DNA of 64,000 bases from Bacteroidota bacterium. GTDB lineage: Bacteria; Bacteroidota; Bacteroidia; Cytophagales; Cyclobacteriaceae. The position numbers and the translations under genes are program-made. The DNA lies in contig VGMW01000001.1 in the NCBI GenBank assembly GCA_016866235.1, positions 124,001-188,000 on the forward strand, given 5' to 3'. The notes below the pieces were generated by a model. It ran no database searches, was not told the DNA's origin, and saw only the letters and a list, made by a program, of their open reading frames with translations. Below are positions 1-8,220 of this stretch, in pieces; within the stretch, counting starts at the first letter, position 1; every line of letters starts with the position of its first letter.

Positions 1-1
1 T

Positions 2-511
2 TTCTCGGAGGTTAATGGGTATTCCGGCAACCATCACCTTGCTTCAGGTGACGATGTATTCCTTCTCGAAAAAATTAGAAAAGTGTATTCTAATGGGATT
101 GAGGTTGCCTGGATGAATGGAGCGGTGGTGATCACCAAGCCTGTAGTTGATTTTAAAGCTTTCTATCATCAACGGGTCCGGTGGGCAGGGAAAACGAGGA
201 ATACAAACTTTCAGTCGGGCTTATGGCTTGGTTTAGGTATTTTGATTTTTCAATTGTTCTCGGTTTATGGATGGATGTTTATTTTTTCAGGACATGCGTG
301 GAATGGATTATTGATTCTTTTGCCCCGTTGGTTGGCCGAAGTTTGGTTGCTTAAGCAGCTCTCAAATGTATTTTCACTTCAAAATAATCTGCTGGAACGA
401 TTTTATTTATCCGTAGCATACCCGGTTTATGTGGTAATGGTGGCAGTTTCATCATGGCTTTACGCACCTGCATGGAAGGGTAGGCCAATCCGTAACCAAA
501 GCCATTCATAA
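2..511 (+). CDS. Family 2 glycosyltransferase, membrane-anchored (C-terminal part; 5' end outside window)
   Basis: The frame is open from the first bases of the window, so the gene starts upstream. The visible part begins inside the catalytic domain: a GDD motif and, about 40 residues later, QRVRW, which match the acid/base and Q/RxxRW motifs of processive GT2 enzymes (hyaluronan/cellulose synthase-like and poly-GlcNAc-like). Three hydrophobic stretches follow, consistent with the membrane exit segments of such enzymes. It probably transfers a sugar from a nucleotide-sugar donor to a surface or storage glycan or a lipid. A phosphatase, a polysaccharide deacetylase and a second glycosyltransferase follow on the same strand within 40 bp of each other, so a shared role in glycan assembly is inferred. 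Substrate cannot be told. The class is fairly sure; the exact product is not. Confidence 0.8.
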   Translation, partial: FSEVNGYSGNHHLASGDDVFLLEKIRKVYSNGIEVAWMNGAVVITKPVVDFKAFYHQRVRWAGKTRNTNFQSGLWLGLGILIFQLFSVYGWMFIFSGHAWNGLLILLPRWLAEVWLLKQLSNVFSLQNNLLERFYLSVAYPVYVVMVAVSSWLYAPAWKGRPIRNQSHS

Positions 512-551
512 AAATGAAATCCAAAACAATTTGGGCTAGTTATCTTTGAGT

Positions 552-1781
552 ATGGCTGATGTAAATCTTAAAAACCTGATTGAAAAAAAAGAGCTGGAGT
601 TAAAATCCCTGCTTGAGATCACACAGGCCATTAACAGCAATCTGGATGAAGGCGCTCTCTACAAAATTTTCAAGTTCACTGTACTCTCCAACCTTAAAAT
701 AGAACGTTTGTGCCTTTTTGTTTTCTATGGAGAATGGAGCGTAAAAGTTCACTATGGAACGCAAAACAATTTGGACAACCTTTCCATTGATAAGCGTTTT
801 TCAGGTGTTAAATCCGTAACCAGGCGGAGTGCAGACTGGGGAACTGAGTTTGCTGAGTTTGATTTGCTGATCCCTGTATCCCATCAGGGTTCTAACCTGG
901 CATTGTTGTTCGTAGGTGGTTTAGGACTGGTGGAGGTTCTCAACGAACGTGAAGAAGTGGTGGAATTTCTGCAGGCAATCTCCAACATTTTGGTGGTTGC
1001 AGTTCAAAACAAGAGACTGATGCGACGCGAGTTGGAGCAAGAAGCCTTTAGAAAGGAGTTGGAAATCGCCGGTGATGTTCAGCAGTTGCTTTTTCCTGAA
1101 CGTCTGCCATCATCAGGCAACATCCAGTTGGAAGCAAGTTATTTACCCCACGATCTGGTTGGTGGCGATTACTACGACTACATTCCTCTTGCGGAGGATC
1201 GATTCATAATATGTATAGCAGATGTCAGTGGCAAAGGTGTGGGTGCAGCACTGATGATGTCCAATTTCCAGGCCTCACTTCGTACGCTGGTCACACAAAC
1301 AACGGATCTTCATGAAATTGTTGTTGCGCTGAACAAGCTCTTGACCCAAAGCACCAAATCGGAAAAATTTATTACCGCTTTCATTGCTCTTTACGATTAT
1401 AAAATGGGTGAGATGGTCTACATCAACGCAGGACATAATCCGCCGATCTTGAAAACAAAAGAAGACATCAAATTGCTGGATGAAGGATGTACTGTGCTTG
1501 GCGCTATCAGTACACTGCCAGCCATCAAAACCGGCAAGCTTTCAGGTCTTAAGGAGTTTCTGCTTTTTTGCTACACCGATGGGCTAATAGAAACCTTAGA
1601 TGAGGCTGGTCATGAATTTGGATTAGCAAGGCTTTTGGATTACCTGGAAAAGTCGAACCCTAAGCCACTTAAATTGATGCATCAGGATGTAATAATTCTT
1701 TTGGATGGCCATAAGGGTTCAAACGCTTACCGAGATGATATTACCATGTTGTCCTGCAGGGTTGGTAATCCTAATTTTTAA
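552..1781 (+). CDS. PP2C-type SpoIIE/RsbU serine phosphatase with N-terminal sensor region
   Basis: About 409 residues. The C-terminal half is a SpoIIE/PP2C phosphatase domain: GGDYYDY and the ADVSGKG metal-binding motif, then NAGHNPP, CYTDGLIE and a terminal YRDDITML. The N-terminal half looks like a GAF-type sensor region followed by a short linker helix, as in RsbU proteins that dephosphorylate anti-sigma-factor antagonists. I chose ATG 552 rather than the TTG two codons earlier. Its stop codon shares a base with the start of the deacetylase gene, so the two are very likely co-translated. A TATCTTTG just before the start matches the Bacteroidota -7 element, but no -33 element sits at the right distance. 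No anti-sigma factor or STAS partner lies in the window. Function as a signalling phosphatase is well supported; its target is unknown. Confidence 0.88.
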   Translation: MADVNLKNLIEKKELELKSLLEITQAINSNLDEGALYKIFKFTVLSNLKIERLCLFVFYGEWSVKVHYGTQNNLDNLSIDKRFSGVKSVTRRSADWGTEFAEFDLLIPVSHQGSNLALLFVGGLGLVEVLNEREEVVEFLQAISNILVVAVQNKRLMRRELEQEAFRKELEIAGDVQQLLFPERLPSSGNIQLEASYLPHDLVGGDYYDYIPLAEDRFIICIADVSGKGVGAALMMSNFQASLRTLVTQTTDLHEIVVALNKLLTQSTKSEKFITAFIALYDYKMGEMVYINAGHNPPILKTKEDIKLLDEGCTVLGAISTLPAIKTGKLSGLKEFLLFCYTDGLIETLDEAGHEFGLARLLDYLEKSNPKPLKLMHQDVIILLDGHKGSNAYRDDITMLSCRVGNPNF

Positions 1782-2401
1782 TGCTGAGATTCTACCGTAC
1801 CCCAACGCTTTTAAAAAAAATTTTCCCTGGATTGCTATGGGATTTGCCGGTAAAGGATCGTCAACTATTTCTTACGTTCGATGATGGGCCAGTACCCGGT
1901 CCAACAGACTTTGTCTTGGATCAATTGGACAGAGTCGAGGCAAAAGCAACATTCTTTTGTATTGGCGACAACATCCGTAAACATCCTGAAACATTTAACA
2001 AGATCCTCGCGGCTGGCCACCGGATCGGAAACCACACTTATAACCACATCAGCGGTTGGAGTAATGGTGCTTCTGATTACGTCGATAACATAAAGAAGTG
2101 TGAAGTATTAATACCCTCGATGGGTAAGCCTCTTTTTCGTCCGCCTTATGGCCGAATTAATCCTTTTGCCCTTCGGGCCTTGCATAACCATTCGATTGTT
2201 ATGTGGGATATTCTCTCCTATGATTTTGACTCCCGGATTAATACTGAAGCGGTTTTGAAGGAAATGATCCGATTGATCAGACCCGGATCGATTGTCGTTT
2301 TTCATGACAGTTTTAAAGCTGAGAAAAATCTTAAGCTGCTCCTGCCTGGTTACCTTGATTTCCTGGTTAGCAACCACTACTTGCTGCAGTCAATCAACTG
2401 A
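1781..2401 (+). CDS. Polysaccharide deacetylase family protein (NodB homology, CE4)
   Basis: A 206-residue NodB-homology protein. It carries the CE4 motifs in order: TFDDGP near residue 32 (catalytic base and metal-ligand Asp), HTYNH near residue 85 (metal-binding His pair) and RPPYGR near residue 122. CE4 enzymes remove N- or O-acetyl groups from glycans such as peptidoglycan, chitin-like oligomers or poly-GlcNAc. No clear signal peptide is visible; the N-terminus is short and basic, as in many Bacteroidota members of the family. The start overlaps the upstream phosphatase stop by one base and the next gene begins 6 bp downstream, so it sits in the middle of an operon with two glycosyltransferases. 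The natural substrate is not predictable from sequence. Confidence 0.88.
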   Translation: MLRFYRTPTLLKKIFPGLLWDLPVKDRQLFLTFDDGPVPGPTDFVLDQLDRVEAKATFFCIGDNIRKHPETFNKILAAGHRIGNHTYNHISGWSNGASDYVDNIKKCEVLIPSMGKPLFRPPYGRINPFALRALHNHSIVMWDILSYDFDSRINTEAVLKEMIRLIRPGSIVVFHDSFKAEKNLKLLLPGYLDFLVSNHYLLQSIN

Positions 2402-2407
2402 AGGGTT

Positions 2408-3469
2408 ATGGGCAAAAAAGTTTTGCTCGCTGTTCTGGATTGGGGTCTGGGTCATGCAACCCGATCATCTGTTATTATCAGAGAGGTTATCAGCCAAGGA
2501 CACACTCCGTTGGTTATTTCTTCAGGTGAAGCCTTGCGATGGATTCAATCCGAATTTCCAGAATTAAAAACCTTTTCATTACCCTCATTGGAAATGAAAT
2601 ATTTTTCTTTTTTCGGAGCACTCATCAGTGCGGTTTGGTATACGCCCCGTCTGCTGTGGATTATCCATCAGGAAAAAGAGTTGGTTAAGAAAATCGTAGA
2701 TCAGGAGAAAATTGATCTGATTGTCTCGGACAATCGATATGGAAGTCGCCATCCTTTGGTTAAATCTGTTTTGGTTTGTCATTTTTTGAACATTGTCTTG
2801 CCAGGCAGATGGAAGGTGTTCAGTCCGCTGCTCAACTTTTTTTATAATCGCTGGCTTAAAAGGTTTCATGAAATCTGGATTCCAGACGATGCTTCGCGGC
2901 GGTTATCGGGTGAATTATCCAAGGTGGGTCTTCCTTCCGGTATGTTGAAATTTATTGGTCCGCTGTCACGATTTACGCCGGTCCAACCCACCATAGAAAA
3001 AACCTACGATGTCACAGCAATAATTTCAGGTCCCGAACCGCTGAAGAGCCGATTTGCTGAAAAAATTTTTTCCTCGTTGTCCGGGTTTCCTGGTCGTTGC
3101 TTGGTTTTGGTTGGAGGAAATGAATTACTTGTCCCATCGGTTGAAAAAGTTGAGCTTCGTTACAATGTTTCAACATCAGCGTTGGAGGAAATTATTTGCA
3201 GAACCCGTCTGGTGATAAGTCGTTCAGGTTATTCGAGCATTATGGATTATGATCGCCTCCAATGTCGTGTGTTGATGGTGCCAACCCCCGGGCAGCCGGA
3301 GCAGCTATACCTGGCAAGGCTGATGGCTGAGCGTGGCCATGCCGCCTATGTCGGTGAGGAACAATTAGATCAGGAAATTATCCGGGAAAGTATGACCTCC
3401 AAAATGATTTTTAGGGGTGGTTCCTCCCCTGATCTGTTAGAAAGCCAAATCCGGCAATCTCTCCTATAG
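2408..3469 (+). CDS. MurG-like glycosyltransferase (GT-B fold)
   Basis: A 353-residue protein resembling the glycosyltransferase 28/MurG superfamily. The N-terminal part has a GLGHATRS motif, the glycine-rich acceptor/donor-side loop of GT-B enzymes. The C-terminal half has SRSGYSSIMD and PTPGQPEQ segments that match the UDP-sugar-binding region. It is not MurG itself, as conserved MurG segments are missing; such proteins in Bacteroidota are usually annotated simply as glycosyltransferases. It follows the deacetylase by 6 bp. It probably adds a sugar to the same glycan or glycolipid that the upstream GT2 enzyme works on (inference from operon position). Confidence 0.78.
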   Translation: MGKKVLLAVLDWGLGHATRSSVIIREVISQGHTPLVISSGEALRWIQSEFPELKTFSLPSLEMKYFSFFGALISAVWYTPRLLWIIHQEKELVKKIVDQEKIDLIVSDNRYGSRHPLVKSVLVCHFLNIVLPGRWKVFSPLLNFFYNRWLKRFHEIWIPDDASRRLSGELSKVGLPSGMLKFIGPLSRFTPVQPTIEKTYDVTAIISGPEPLKSRFAEKIFSSLSGFPGRCLVLVGGNELLVPSVEKVELRYNVSTSALEEIICRTRLVISRSGYSSIMDYDRLQCRVLMVPTPGQPEQLYLARLMAERGHAAYVGEEQLDQEIIRESMTSKMIFRGGSSPDLLESQIRQSLL

Positions 3470-3510
3470 GTAACTTTTTTGAAGGGTTCAGAGTTGCCAT
3501 CTTTGCAAGC

Positions 3511-4278
3511 ATGCGATGGATCGATACCCATGCTCACCTCTACGCTGAGGAGTTTGCCAAGGATCAGCAAGAAGTAATAGGTCGCGCCCAGGAGGAAGGG
3601 GTAGAGCGCATTTTTATGCCCAACGTCGATGGGGACTCCATTGACCAAATGCTGGAAACCGAACACAGATTTTCTTTCTGCAGGCCGATGATGGGTCTTC
3701 ACCCTTGTTATGTTAAAAAAGGATTCGAGCGCACGTTATATGAGGTGGAATCTTGGCTTAACCGACGTCCCTTTGCTGCCATCGGTGAAATAGGCACTGA
3801 TTTGTATTGGGATAAAACTTTCTGGCCTGAACAACAGGAAGCATTCCGAATCCAGGTTGGCTGGGCGATCGAAAAAAAACTTCCAGTGGTCATCCATTGT
3901 CGAAACTCTTTTGATGAAACAATTGAATTGCTTAAGCCATTTGAAGGGAAAGGTCTTCGTGGAATCTTTCATTGTTTCAGCGGTAACAAAGAGCAACTTG
4001 ATCAGGTAATTAATCTTGGTTTTCTGGCAGGGATAGGAGGGGTAGTGACGTTCAAGAATGGAGGACTCGATACAATACTGCCGGATGTTTCACTTGACCA
4101 CTTGGTGGTCGAAACCGATTCGCCATACCTTGCGCCTGTGCCTCACCGGGGAAAAAGAAACGAACCGGCCTACATTCGAAAAGTCACTGATAAATTGTCG
4201 CAGGTTCTGGGGGTTTCGGAGCAGGAACTTTCCGAACGAACCTCAGCCAATGCAGACAAACTTTTTGGTCCTGGATAA
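3511..4278 (+). CDS. tatD: TatD family metal-dependent deoxyribonuclease
   Basis: A 255-residue TIM-barrel hydrolase of the TatD/YcfH family. Visible metal-site motifs are DTHAHL at the N-terminus, a Glu in EIGTDLYWD, the His of VIHCR, HCFSG, and ETDSPYL near the C-terminus. The length is typical. Family members act as 3'-5' exonucleases or general metal-dependent DNases in the cytoplasm, in DNA quality control. It starts 41 bp after the glycosyltransferase and is followed by asparaginase, an order often seen in Bacteroidota. The role in this operon is probably housekeeping. Confidence 0.92.
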   Translation: MRWIDTHAHLYAEEFAKDQQEVIGRAQEEGVERIFMPNVDGDSIDQMLETEHRFSFCRPMMGLHPCYVKKGFERTLYEVESWLNRRPFAAIGEIGTDLYWDKTFWPEQQEAFRIQVGWAIEKKLPVVIHCRNSFDETIELLKPFEGKGLRGIFHCFSGNKEQLDQVINLGFLAGIGGVVTFKNGGLDTILPDVSLDHLVVETDSPYLAPVPHRGKRNEPAYIRKVTDKLSQVLGVSEQELSERTSANADKLFGPG

Positions 4279-4296
4279 ACCACTAAAATTGAAAAC

Positions 4297-5355
4297 TTGA
4301 AAAGTCCTTTAATAACCATCAACACCGCGCCCACCGGAAAGCCATTTTCACGGGTTATGATCATATACACCGGTGGCACCTTTGGCATGTTCAAGGATTC
4401 TTCCGGCGTTCTAAAGCCATTCGATTTTTCGATGATCCTTGAGCATTTGCCCGCCCTCAAACAACTGCTGCTTGAAATCACCGTCATCTCTTTTGAAACT
4501 CCCATCGATTCTTCAAATATGGGTCCGGAGCAATGGGTTGCCATCGCAGACATCGTTGAGAAATATTATGAGCAACAGGATGGTTTTGTGGTTCTGCATG
4601 GTACCGATACGATGGCCTACACTGCATCGGCATTGGCTTTTATGCTTCAAGGTTTGGAGAAACCGGTCATTTTCACCGGTGCGCAGTTGCCCATTTCCGA
4701 GCCACGAAGTGATGCCCGGGAAAACCTCATCACTGCGCTTGAAATTGCTGCCATGAAAAATAATGGCTTACCTGCTGTGCCTGAAGTGTGTATCTATTTT
4801 GGAAGTCAGTTGTTACGCGGTGTTCGGACGAGAAAGGCAGAAAGCCAGCATTTCGATGCTTTCGAATCGGAGAATTATCCATTGCTTGCTGAGGCTGGAG
4901 TAAAAATTGAATTGAATCAGGAGGCAATCCGTAAATCCGGAAAAGCGCCACTTAAAGTGCTGCGCAAATTTGAATCGCGTGTTGCCATCCTCAAGCTTTT
5001 TCCGGGTGTCAGCGAGGCGCTGATCAGACATACAATTGCGTTGCCCGGGCTTCGCGGCATTGTTTTGGAAACTTTTGGTTCAGGAAATGCTCCATCTGCG
5101 AGTTGGTTCATTGAATCGCTTTCGTCTGCGATTCAGTCCGGCATCACCATTGTTAATGTCTCGCAGTGCCCCGGTGGAATGGTTCAGCAGGGTCGCTATG
5201 AGACCAGTCGGGAGCTTGCTCAAATAGGTGTAATAAGTGGAGGAGATATGACCACTGAGGCCGCCATCACCAAGCTAATGATTGGATTGGGCGAATTCGG
5301 AATGCCTGAAGTTGGTCAGTGGATGATCACTCCGGTGGCGGGAGAGCTTTCCTGA
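4297..5355 (+). CDS. ansA: Type I (cytoplasmic) L-asparaginase
   Basis: A 352-residue asparaginase, hydrolysing L-asparagine to aspartate and ammonia. YTGGTFGM holds the first catalytic Thr and HGTDTMAYTAS the second Thr-Asp pair. There is no signal peptide, consistent with the cytoplasmic type I class. The in-frame stop of tatD lies only 18 bp upstream and no ATG occurs before the conserved NTAP..SRV segment typical of Bacteroidota homologues, so translation appears to start at TTG 4297. The alternative ATG at 4357 would remove 20 residues that look native. It is probably co-transcribed with tatD. Confidence 0.9.
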   Translation: MKSPLITINTAPTGKPFSRVMIIYTGGTFGMFKDSSGVLKPFDFSMILEHLPALKQLLLEITVISFETPIDSSNMGPEQWVAIADIVEKYYEQQDGFVVLHGTDTMAYTASALAFMLQGLEKPVIFTGAQLPISEPRSDARENLITALEIAAMKNNGLPAVPEVCIYFGSQLLRGVRTRKAESQHFDAFESENYPLLAEAGVKIELNQEAIRKSGKAPLKVLRKFESRVAILKLFPGVSEALIRHTIALPGLRGIVLETFGSGNAPSASWFIESLSSAIQSGITIVNVSQCPGGMVQQGRYETSRELAQIGVISGGDMTTEAAITKLMIGLGEFGMPEVGQWMITPVAGELS

Positions 5356-5383
5356 TGTTTTGTTTCTGTGGACTGACGAACAA

Positions 5384-5683
5384 CTATTTTCTTTTGCTGA
5401 TTTTATTTCCGGTGATTGCTCTTTGGCTTTTACTCTTGAATCTGGAAATATCATCAGAGCGTTTCTTTTGATGCTTGGTACTCACGCCGCTATTCACTCG
5501 TTTTCTCCATAATTCGAAACTGCTTCGCTTCAGATTTTTTCTCATCAATGCGATGACCTCTTTTTCAGGTAGCCCGAATTGAATTTCGATGGCTTCGAAA
5601 GGAGTTCGGTCTTCCCAGGCCATTTCAATGATGCGGTCTGTGTCCTGAAGATTGAATTTCATCGGTGCAGCTTTGGGCAACAA
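5384..5683 (-). CDS. DUF2805/TIGR03643 family small protein
   Basis: A 99-residue basic protein. It has the family signature: MAWEDRTPFEAIE followed by FGL.EKEVI.LMR and WRKRV, a helix-turn-helix-like core, with a Lys/Arg-rich tail. Homologues are widespread in Bacteroidota and marine Proteobacteria; no function has been shown to my knowledge, and nucleic-acid binding is only suggested by charge. The start may instead be the internal Met at 5662 (MKFNLQ), which is where most homologues begin. It converges on the asparaginase gene. Confidence 0.82.
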   Translation of the reverse strand: MLPKAAPMKFNLQDTDRIIEMAWEDRTPFEAIEIQFGLPEKEVIALMRKNLKRSSFELWRKRVNSGVSTKHQKKRSDDISRFKSKSQRAITGNKISKRK

Positions 5684-5758
5684 AGGTATTGGTAAGGGCG
5701 GAAGTGGTTAATGGTTTTTAAGGACAAAAGGTGGCCACCCGCGAAGGGGGAGGAGGAA

Positions 5759-5880
5759 CTCGGGTTTTTTTCATCCTTCGCACGTCGCTGCAGCCTGCGG
5801 CTGCGCTCCTGCTTTGGACGAAAAAAAATACCCTTCTTCGAAGGGTAATTTTGATCTCTTTTGGGGGAGAGAGAGGGATT
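5759..5880. repeat. 122-bp direct repeat, copy 1 (carries a tRNA-Ser 3' fragment)
   Basis: This stretch recurs almost unchanged at 5943-6064. Both copies begin with CTCGGG plus a T-tract, contain the inverted repeat GCAGCC-TGC-GGCTGC, then a hairpin with stem ACCCTTC/GAAGGGT, and end with GAGAGAGAGGGATT. In copy 2 that end lies inside the tRNA-Ser gene. Copy 1 therefore holds about 16 bases of a tRNA 3' end plus an encoded CCA, with no tRNA body after it. Confidence 0.88.
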
Positions 5881-5942
5881 ATTGGCATGATCCCTTGGAT
5901 GGGGTGGCTTCAAATTAAAATCAAAATCACCTCGGCTTTCGC

Positions 5943-6064
5943 CTCGGGTTTTTTTTCATCCTTCGCACGTCGCTGCAGCCTGCGGCTGCGCTCCTGTTTT
6001 GGACGGAAAAAATTACCCTTCTTCGAAGGGTAATTTTGATTTTTTTGGCGGAGAGAGAGGGATT
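5943..6064. repeat. 122-bp direct repeat, copy 2 (overlaps tRNA-Ser 3' end and its terminator)
   Basis: Second copy, separated from the first by 62 bp (5881-5942). Differences are a handful of single-base changes and one extra T. Read on the minus strand it contains the tRNA 3' end, the downstream terminator hairpin and a palindromic GC-rich segment. It is therefore a duplicated tRNA-terminator module, not a coding region. Confidence 0.88.
6007..6037 (-). terminator. Intrinsic terminator downstream of tRNA-Ser
   Basis: A 13-bp stem (6009-6021 with 6025-6037) and a 3-nt loop. On the minus strand it is followed by a T-run. It lies directly after the CCA end of the tRNA gene. The same hairpin occurs in repeat copy 1. 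Confidence 0.75.
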
Positions 6065-6134
6065 CGAACCCTCGATACCTTGCGGTATACACGCTTTCCA
6101 GGCGTGCCAGTTCAGCCACTCCTGCACCTCTCCG
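6046..6134 (-). tRNA. tRNA-Ser (anticodon GGA)
   Basis: The minus strand folds into a cloverleaf with acceptor stem GGAGAGG/TCTCTCC, discriminator G and an encoded CCA (6046-6048). The anticodon stem-loop is CACGC-CTGGAAA-GCGTG, giving anticodon GGA, which reads UCC and UCU serine codons. The long variable arm and GGTTCGAATCC T-arm are as expected for serine tRNAs. The 3' end lies within repeat copy 2. Confidence 0.96.
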
Positions 6135-6411
6135 TTTAGTAAAAAAGTGCGCAAAGTAATGAAGAATTAGCCCGGCGCGCAAAGAAGCTGTTCTATGGCA
6201 GCCGCCTGTCAAGTCATTGGCCAACGCCTGGGATTTAAATCATCCAATGGCTCCCAAATGAAATTTTTTCATATTTATGTGGTTATCAGGGCATTTGAAG
6301 TGATTCAAATCCAATTCAAGCCGCAACAGACGTTAGGATTAAAGTGAAAATGAACACGATTAAGACTGGTAAGAAGGGTTCATTAATTCCTGATGTAAAA
6401 AAAATCCTTTT

Positions 6412-6444
6412 GTTGCCTATGAATGAACAAAACCTTTAAATTTG
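6412..6444 (+). promoter_or_regulatory. Probable Bacteroidota-type promoter for the exbB operon
   Basis: TAAATTTG at 6437-6444 matches the TAnnTTTG -7 element, and GTTG at 6412-6415, 21 bp upstream, is a three-of-four match to the TTTG -33 element. The exbB start codon is 31 bp downstream. The rest of 6135-6411 shows no gene or clear structure. Confidence 0.6.
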
Positions 6445-6475
6445 ACGCCTTAACTGGATTTTTAAACCTCAAACC

Positions 6476-7267
6476 ATGAAAAGAAAACTAAGCATTCTTG
6501 CAATCGTAGGGATTCTGTTCTTCAGTTTCTCTAACCAGGTAATCGCCCAGGGTGATACCACCCAAACGGCAACAGAAGAAGTAGCTGCGCCCGCAGAAGA
6601 AGCAGCAGTGGAAGAAGCAGCTGCCCCAGAGCAGTCATTCCACCAGCAACTCAAAGACAAATTCATTGAAGGTGGTGCTCCATTTATGTGGCCCATCCTG
6701 ATCTGTTTGATTCTTGGTCTCGCTGTTTCCATTGAGCGTATCATCACGCTTAACCTGGCTACAACCAACACCAATAAGCTCCTTGGTCAGATTGAGGATG
6801 CTCTGAAATCAGGCGGCGTAGAAGCTGCAAAAGAAGTTACCAAAAACACAAAAGGCCCAGTTGCTTCAATCTTTACCCAAGGTTTGATGCGTGCCTCAGA
6901 AGGAATTGACATGGTTGAAAAATCAGTGGTTTCTTATGGTGGTGTAGAAATGGGTAAACTGGAGCGCGGACTTATTTGGGTTTCACTTTTCATTTCACTC
7001 GGACCAATGCTTGGATTCTTTGGAACGGTTATCGGAATGGTGCAAGCCTTCGATGACATCCAGGCTGCAGGCGATATCTCCCCTCAGGTTGTTGCAGGTG
7101 GTATGAAAGTGGCCTTGATTACAACGGTCGGTGGTCTTATAGTAGGTATGATTCTCCAGATTCTTTATAACTACCTGGTTTCTAAAATTGATAGCCTGGT
7201 AAACAACATGGAGGATGCATCCATCTCTTTGATCGATATTCTTGTAAAGAATAAAATCGCCAAGTAA
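6476..7267 (+). CDS. exbB: ExbB/TolQ/MotA-type proton channel subunit
   Basis: A 263-residue inner-membrane protein. It begins with a hydrophobic N-terminal segment ending AQG, which may be a signal peptide. An Ala/Glu/Pro-rich linker follows, then a transmembrane segment and two more within the MotA/TolQ/ExbB domain. The conserved core includes GLIWVSLFISLGPMLGFFGTV and ALITTVGGLIVG. ExbB forms the pentameric proton channel that, with ExbD, energises TonB or related machines. The next three genes follow with gaps of 11 bp or less, so this is one operon. The two SusC transporters further along depend on such a system. Confidence 0.92.
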   Translation: MKRKLSILAIVGILFFSFSNQVIAQGDTTQTATEEVAAPAEEAAVEEAAAPEQSFHQQLKDKFIEGGAPFMWPILICLILGLAVSIERIITLNLATTNTNKLLGQIEDALKSGGVEAAKEVTKNTKGPVASIFTQGLMRASEGIDMVEKSVVSYGGVEMGKLERGLIWVSLFISLGPMLGFFGTVIGMVQAFDDIQAAGDISPQVVAGGMKVALITTVGGLIVGMILQILYNYLVSKIDSLVNNMEDASISLIDILVKNKIAK

Positions 7268-7278
7268 GGCGTCATTAT

Positions 7279-7641
7279 ATGGATATATGTGAAGCAAATG
7301 GCCTCTCGGAGTTGTCGTGTAACGCGATTTCCTGGGGTCTGTATTTCTGCTACATCTTGTTCTTCGGCTCTGTTTTGGCCATCGTTGGATTGTTTCTAAT
7401 GAACGCAGCCAGCGATACCAAAACCTTGATCCGATCAGCAATGGGCGCAGGTATACTCGCAGCTTTGTTTATTGTGTCCTACGTGCTTTCTGGAAGCGAG
7501 CTGTCCTCGTCAGCCATAGCAATGGGCATAGATGAGGCCGGTTCAAAGCTCATTGGTGGAGGACTGATCATGTTCTACATCACTTTTTTCATAGCTGTTA
7601 TCGGACTGATTTATTCTGAAATCTCTAAAGCCCTGAAGTAA
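7279..7641 (+). CDS. Small membrane protein encoded between exbB and exbD
   Basis: 120 residues with three predicted transmembrane segments (about 20-42, 51-70 and 90-115) and almost no soluble domain. I do not recognise a named family. Its stop codon overlaps the start of the first exbD gene by one base, so it is translated with that operon. Its position between the proton channel gene and the two ExbD genes suggests an accessory subunit or assembly factor of the complex, but that is inference from context only. Confidence 0.82.
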   Translation: MDICEANGLSELSCNAISWGLYFCYILFFGSVLAIVGLFLMNAASDTKTLIRSAMGAGILAALFIVSYVLSGSELSSSAIAMGIDEAGSKLIGGGLIMFYITFFIAVIGLIYSEISKALK

Positions 7642-8219
7642 TGGCCAGAACAACACCGGAAATACCCAACGCATCGATGGCGGATATTGCCTTCCTGCTG
7701 TTGACCTTCTTTCTGGTTACAACGACCATTGCCAACGATCGTGGATTAAGTCTTATTCTTCCTCCGCCCCCTGAGGCCCAGCAAACGGAAGAGATCAAGA
7801 TTCAGGAACACAACATGTTCAAAATCCAGCTCAATTCCTCTGATGCTCTTCTTGTAGAAGGAGAATACACCGAGGATGTCAGTGGCCTGAAAGACCAGTT
7901 AAAGGAGTTCGTTTTGAACTACGGAAAAAATCCGAATCTGTCAGACAACCCTGTCAAGGCAATCGTTTCTTTCAAAACCGACCGTGGCACTACCCACAAG
8001 CGTTTCATTGAGATTCTGAACATCGTTCAGTCTGCATACAATGATATCTACGCAGAGCGGGCCGGTGTAAACAATGCTCGTTGGCGCGAAATCGCATCCG
8101 ACCTGCAGGATCCGGAAAATGAAAGACTCTATGACCTTGGCCGTGGTAAAAAGGTTGACGGATCGCTTGAGATTCCGATGAACATCTCAATTGCTGAACC
8201 AACCAAGATAGGAGGTTAA
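7641..8219 (+). CDS. exbD: ExbD/TolR family biopolymer transport protein (first copy)
   Basis: 192 residues with one N-terminal transmembrane segment. The preceding motif IPNASMADIAFLLLTFFLV holds the conserved Asp that ExbD/TolR proteins use in proton conduction. The rest is a periplasmic domain, longer than in the second copy. It overlaps the upstream membrane gene by one base and is followed one base later by the second exbD. Two non-identical ExbD proteins per ExbB is the normal layout in this phylum. Confidence 0.92.
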   Translation: MARTTPEIPNASMADIAFLLLTFFLVTTTIANDRGLSLILPPPPEAQQTEEIKIQEHNMFKIQLNSSDALLVEGEYTEDVSGLKDQLKEFVLNYGKNPNLSDNPVKAIVSFKTDRGTTHKRFIEILNIVQSAYNDIYAERAGVNNARWREIASDLQDPENERLYDLGRGKKVDGSLEIPMNISIAEPTKIGG

Positions 8220-8220
8220 T

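Noticed and set aside
5759..6064. CRISPR array
   Set aside because: Only two units of 122 bp with one 62-bp spacer and no cas gene.
5759..6134. Integrated mobile element with tRNA attachment site
   Set aside because: The two tRNA-end copies are 184 bp apart with nothing between them and no integrase in the window.
5910..6224. Open frames of about 75-105 codons across tRNA-Ser and the repeats
   Set aside because: They read through a clear tRNA and a duplicated hairpin; both strands give such frames.
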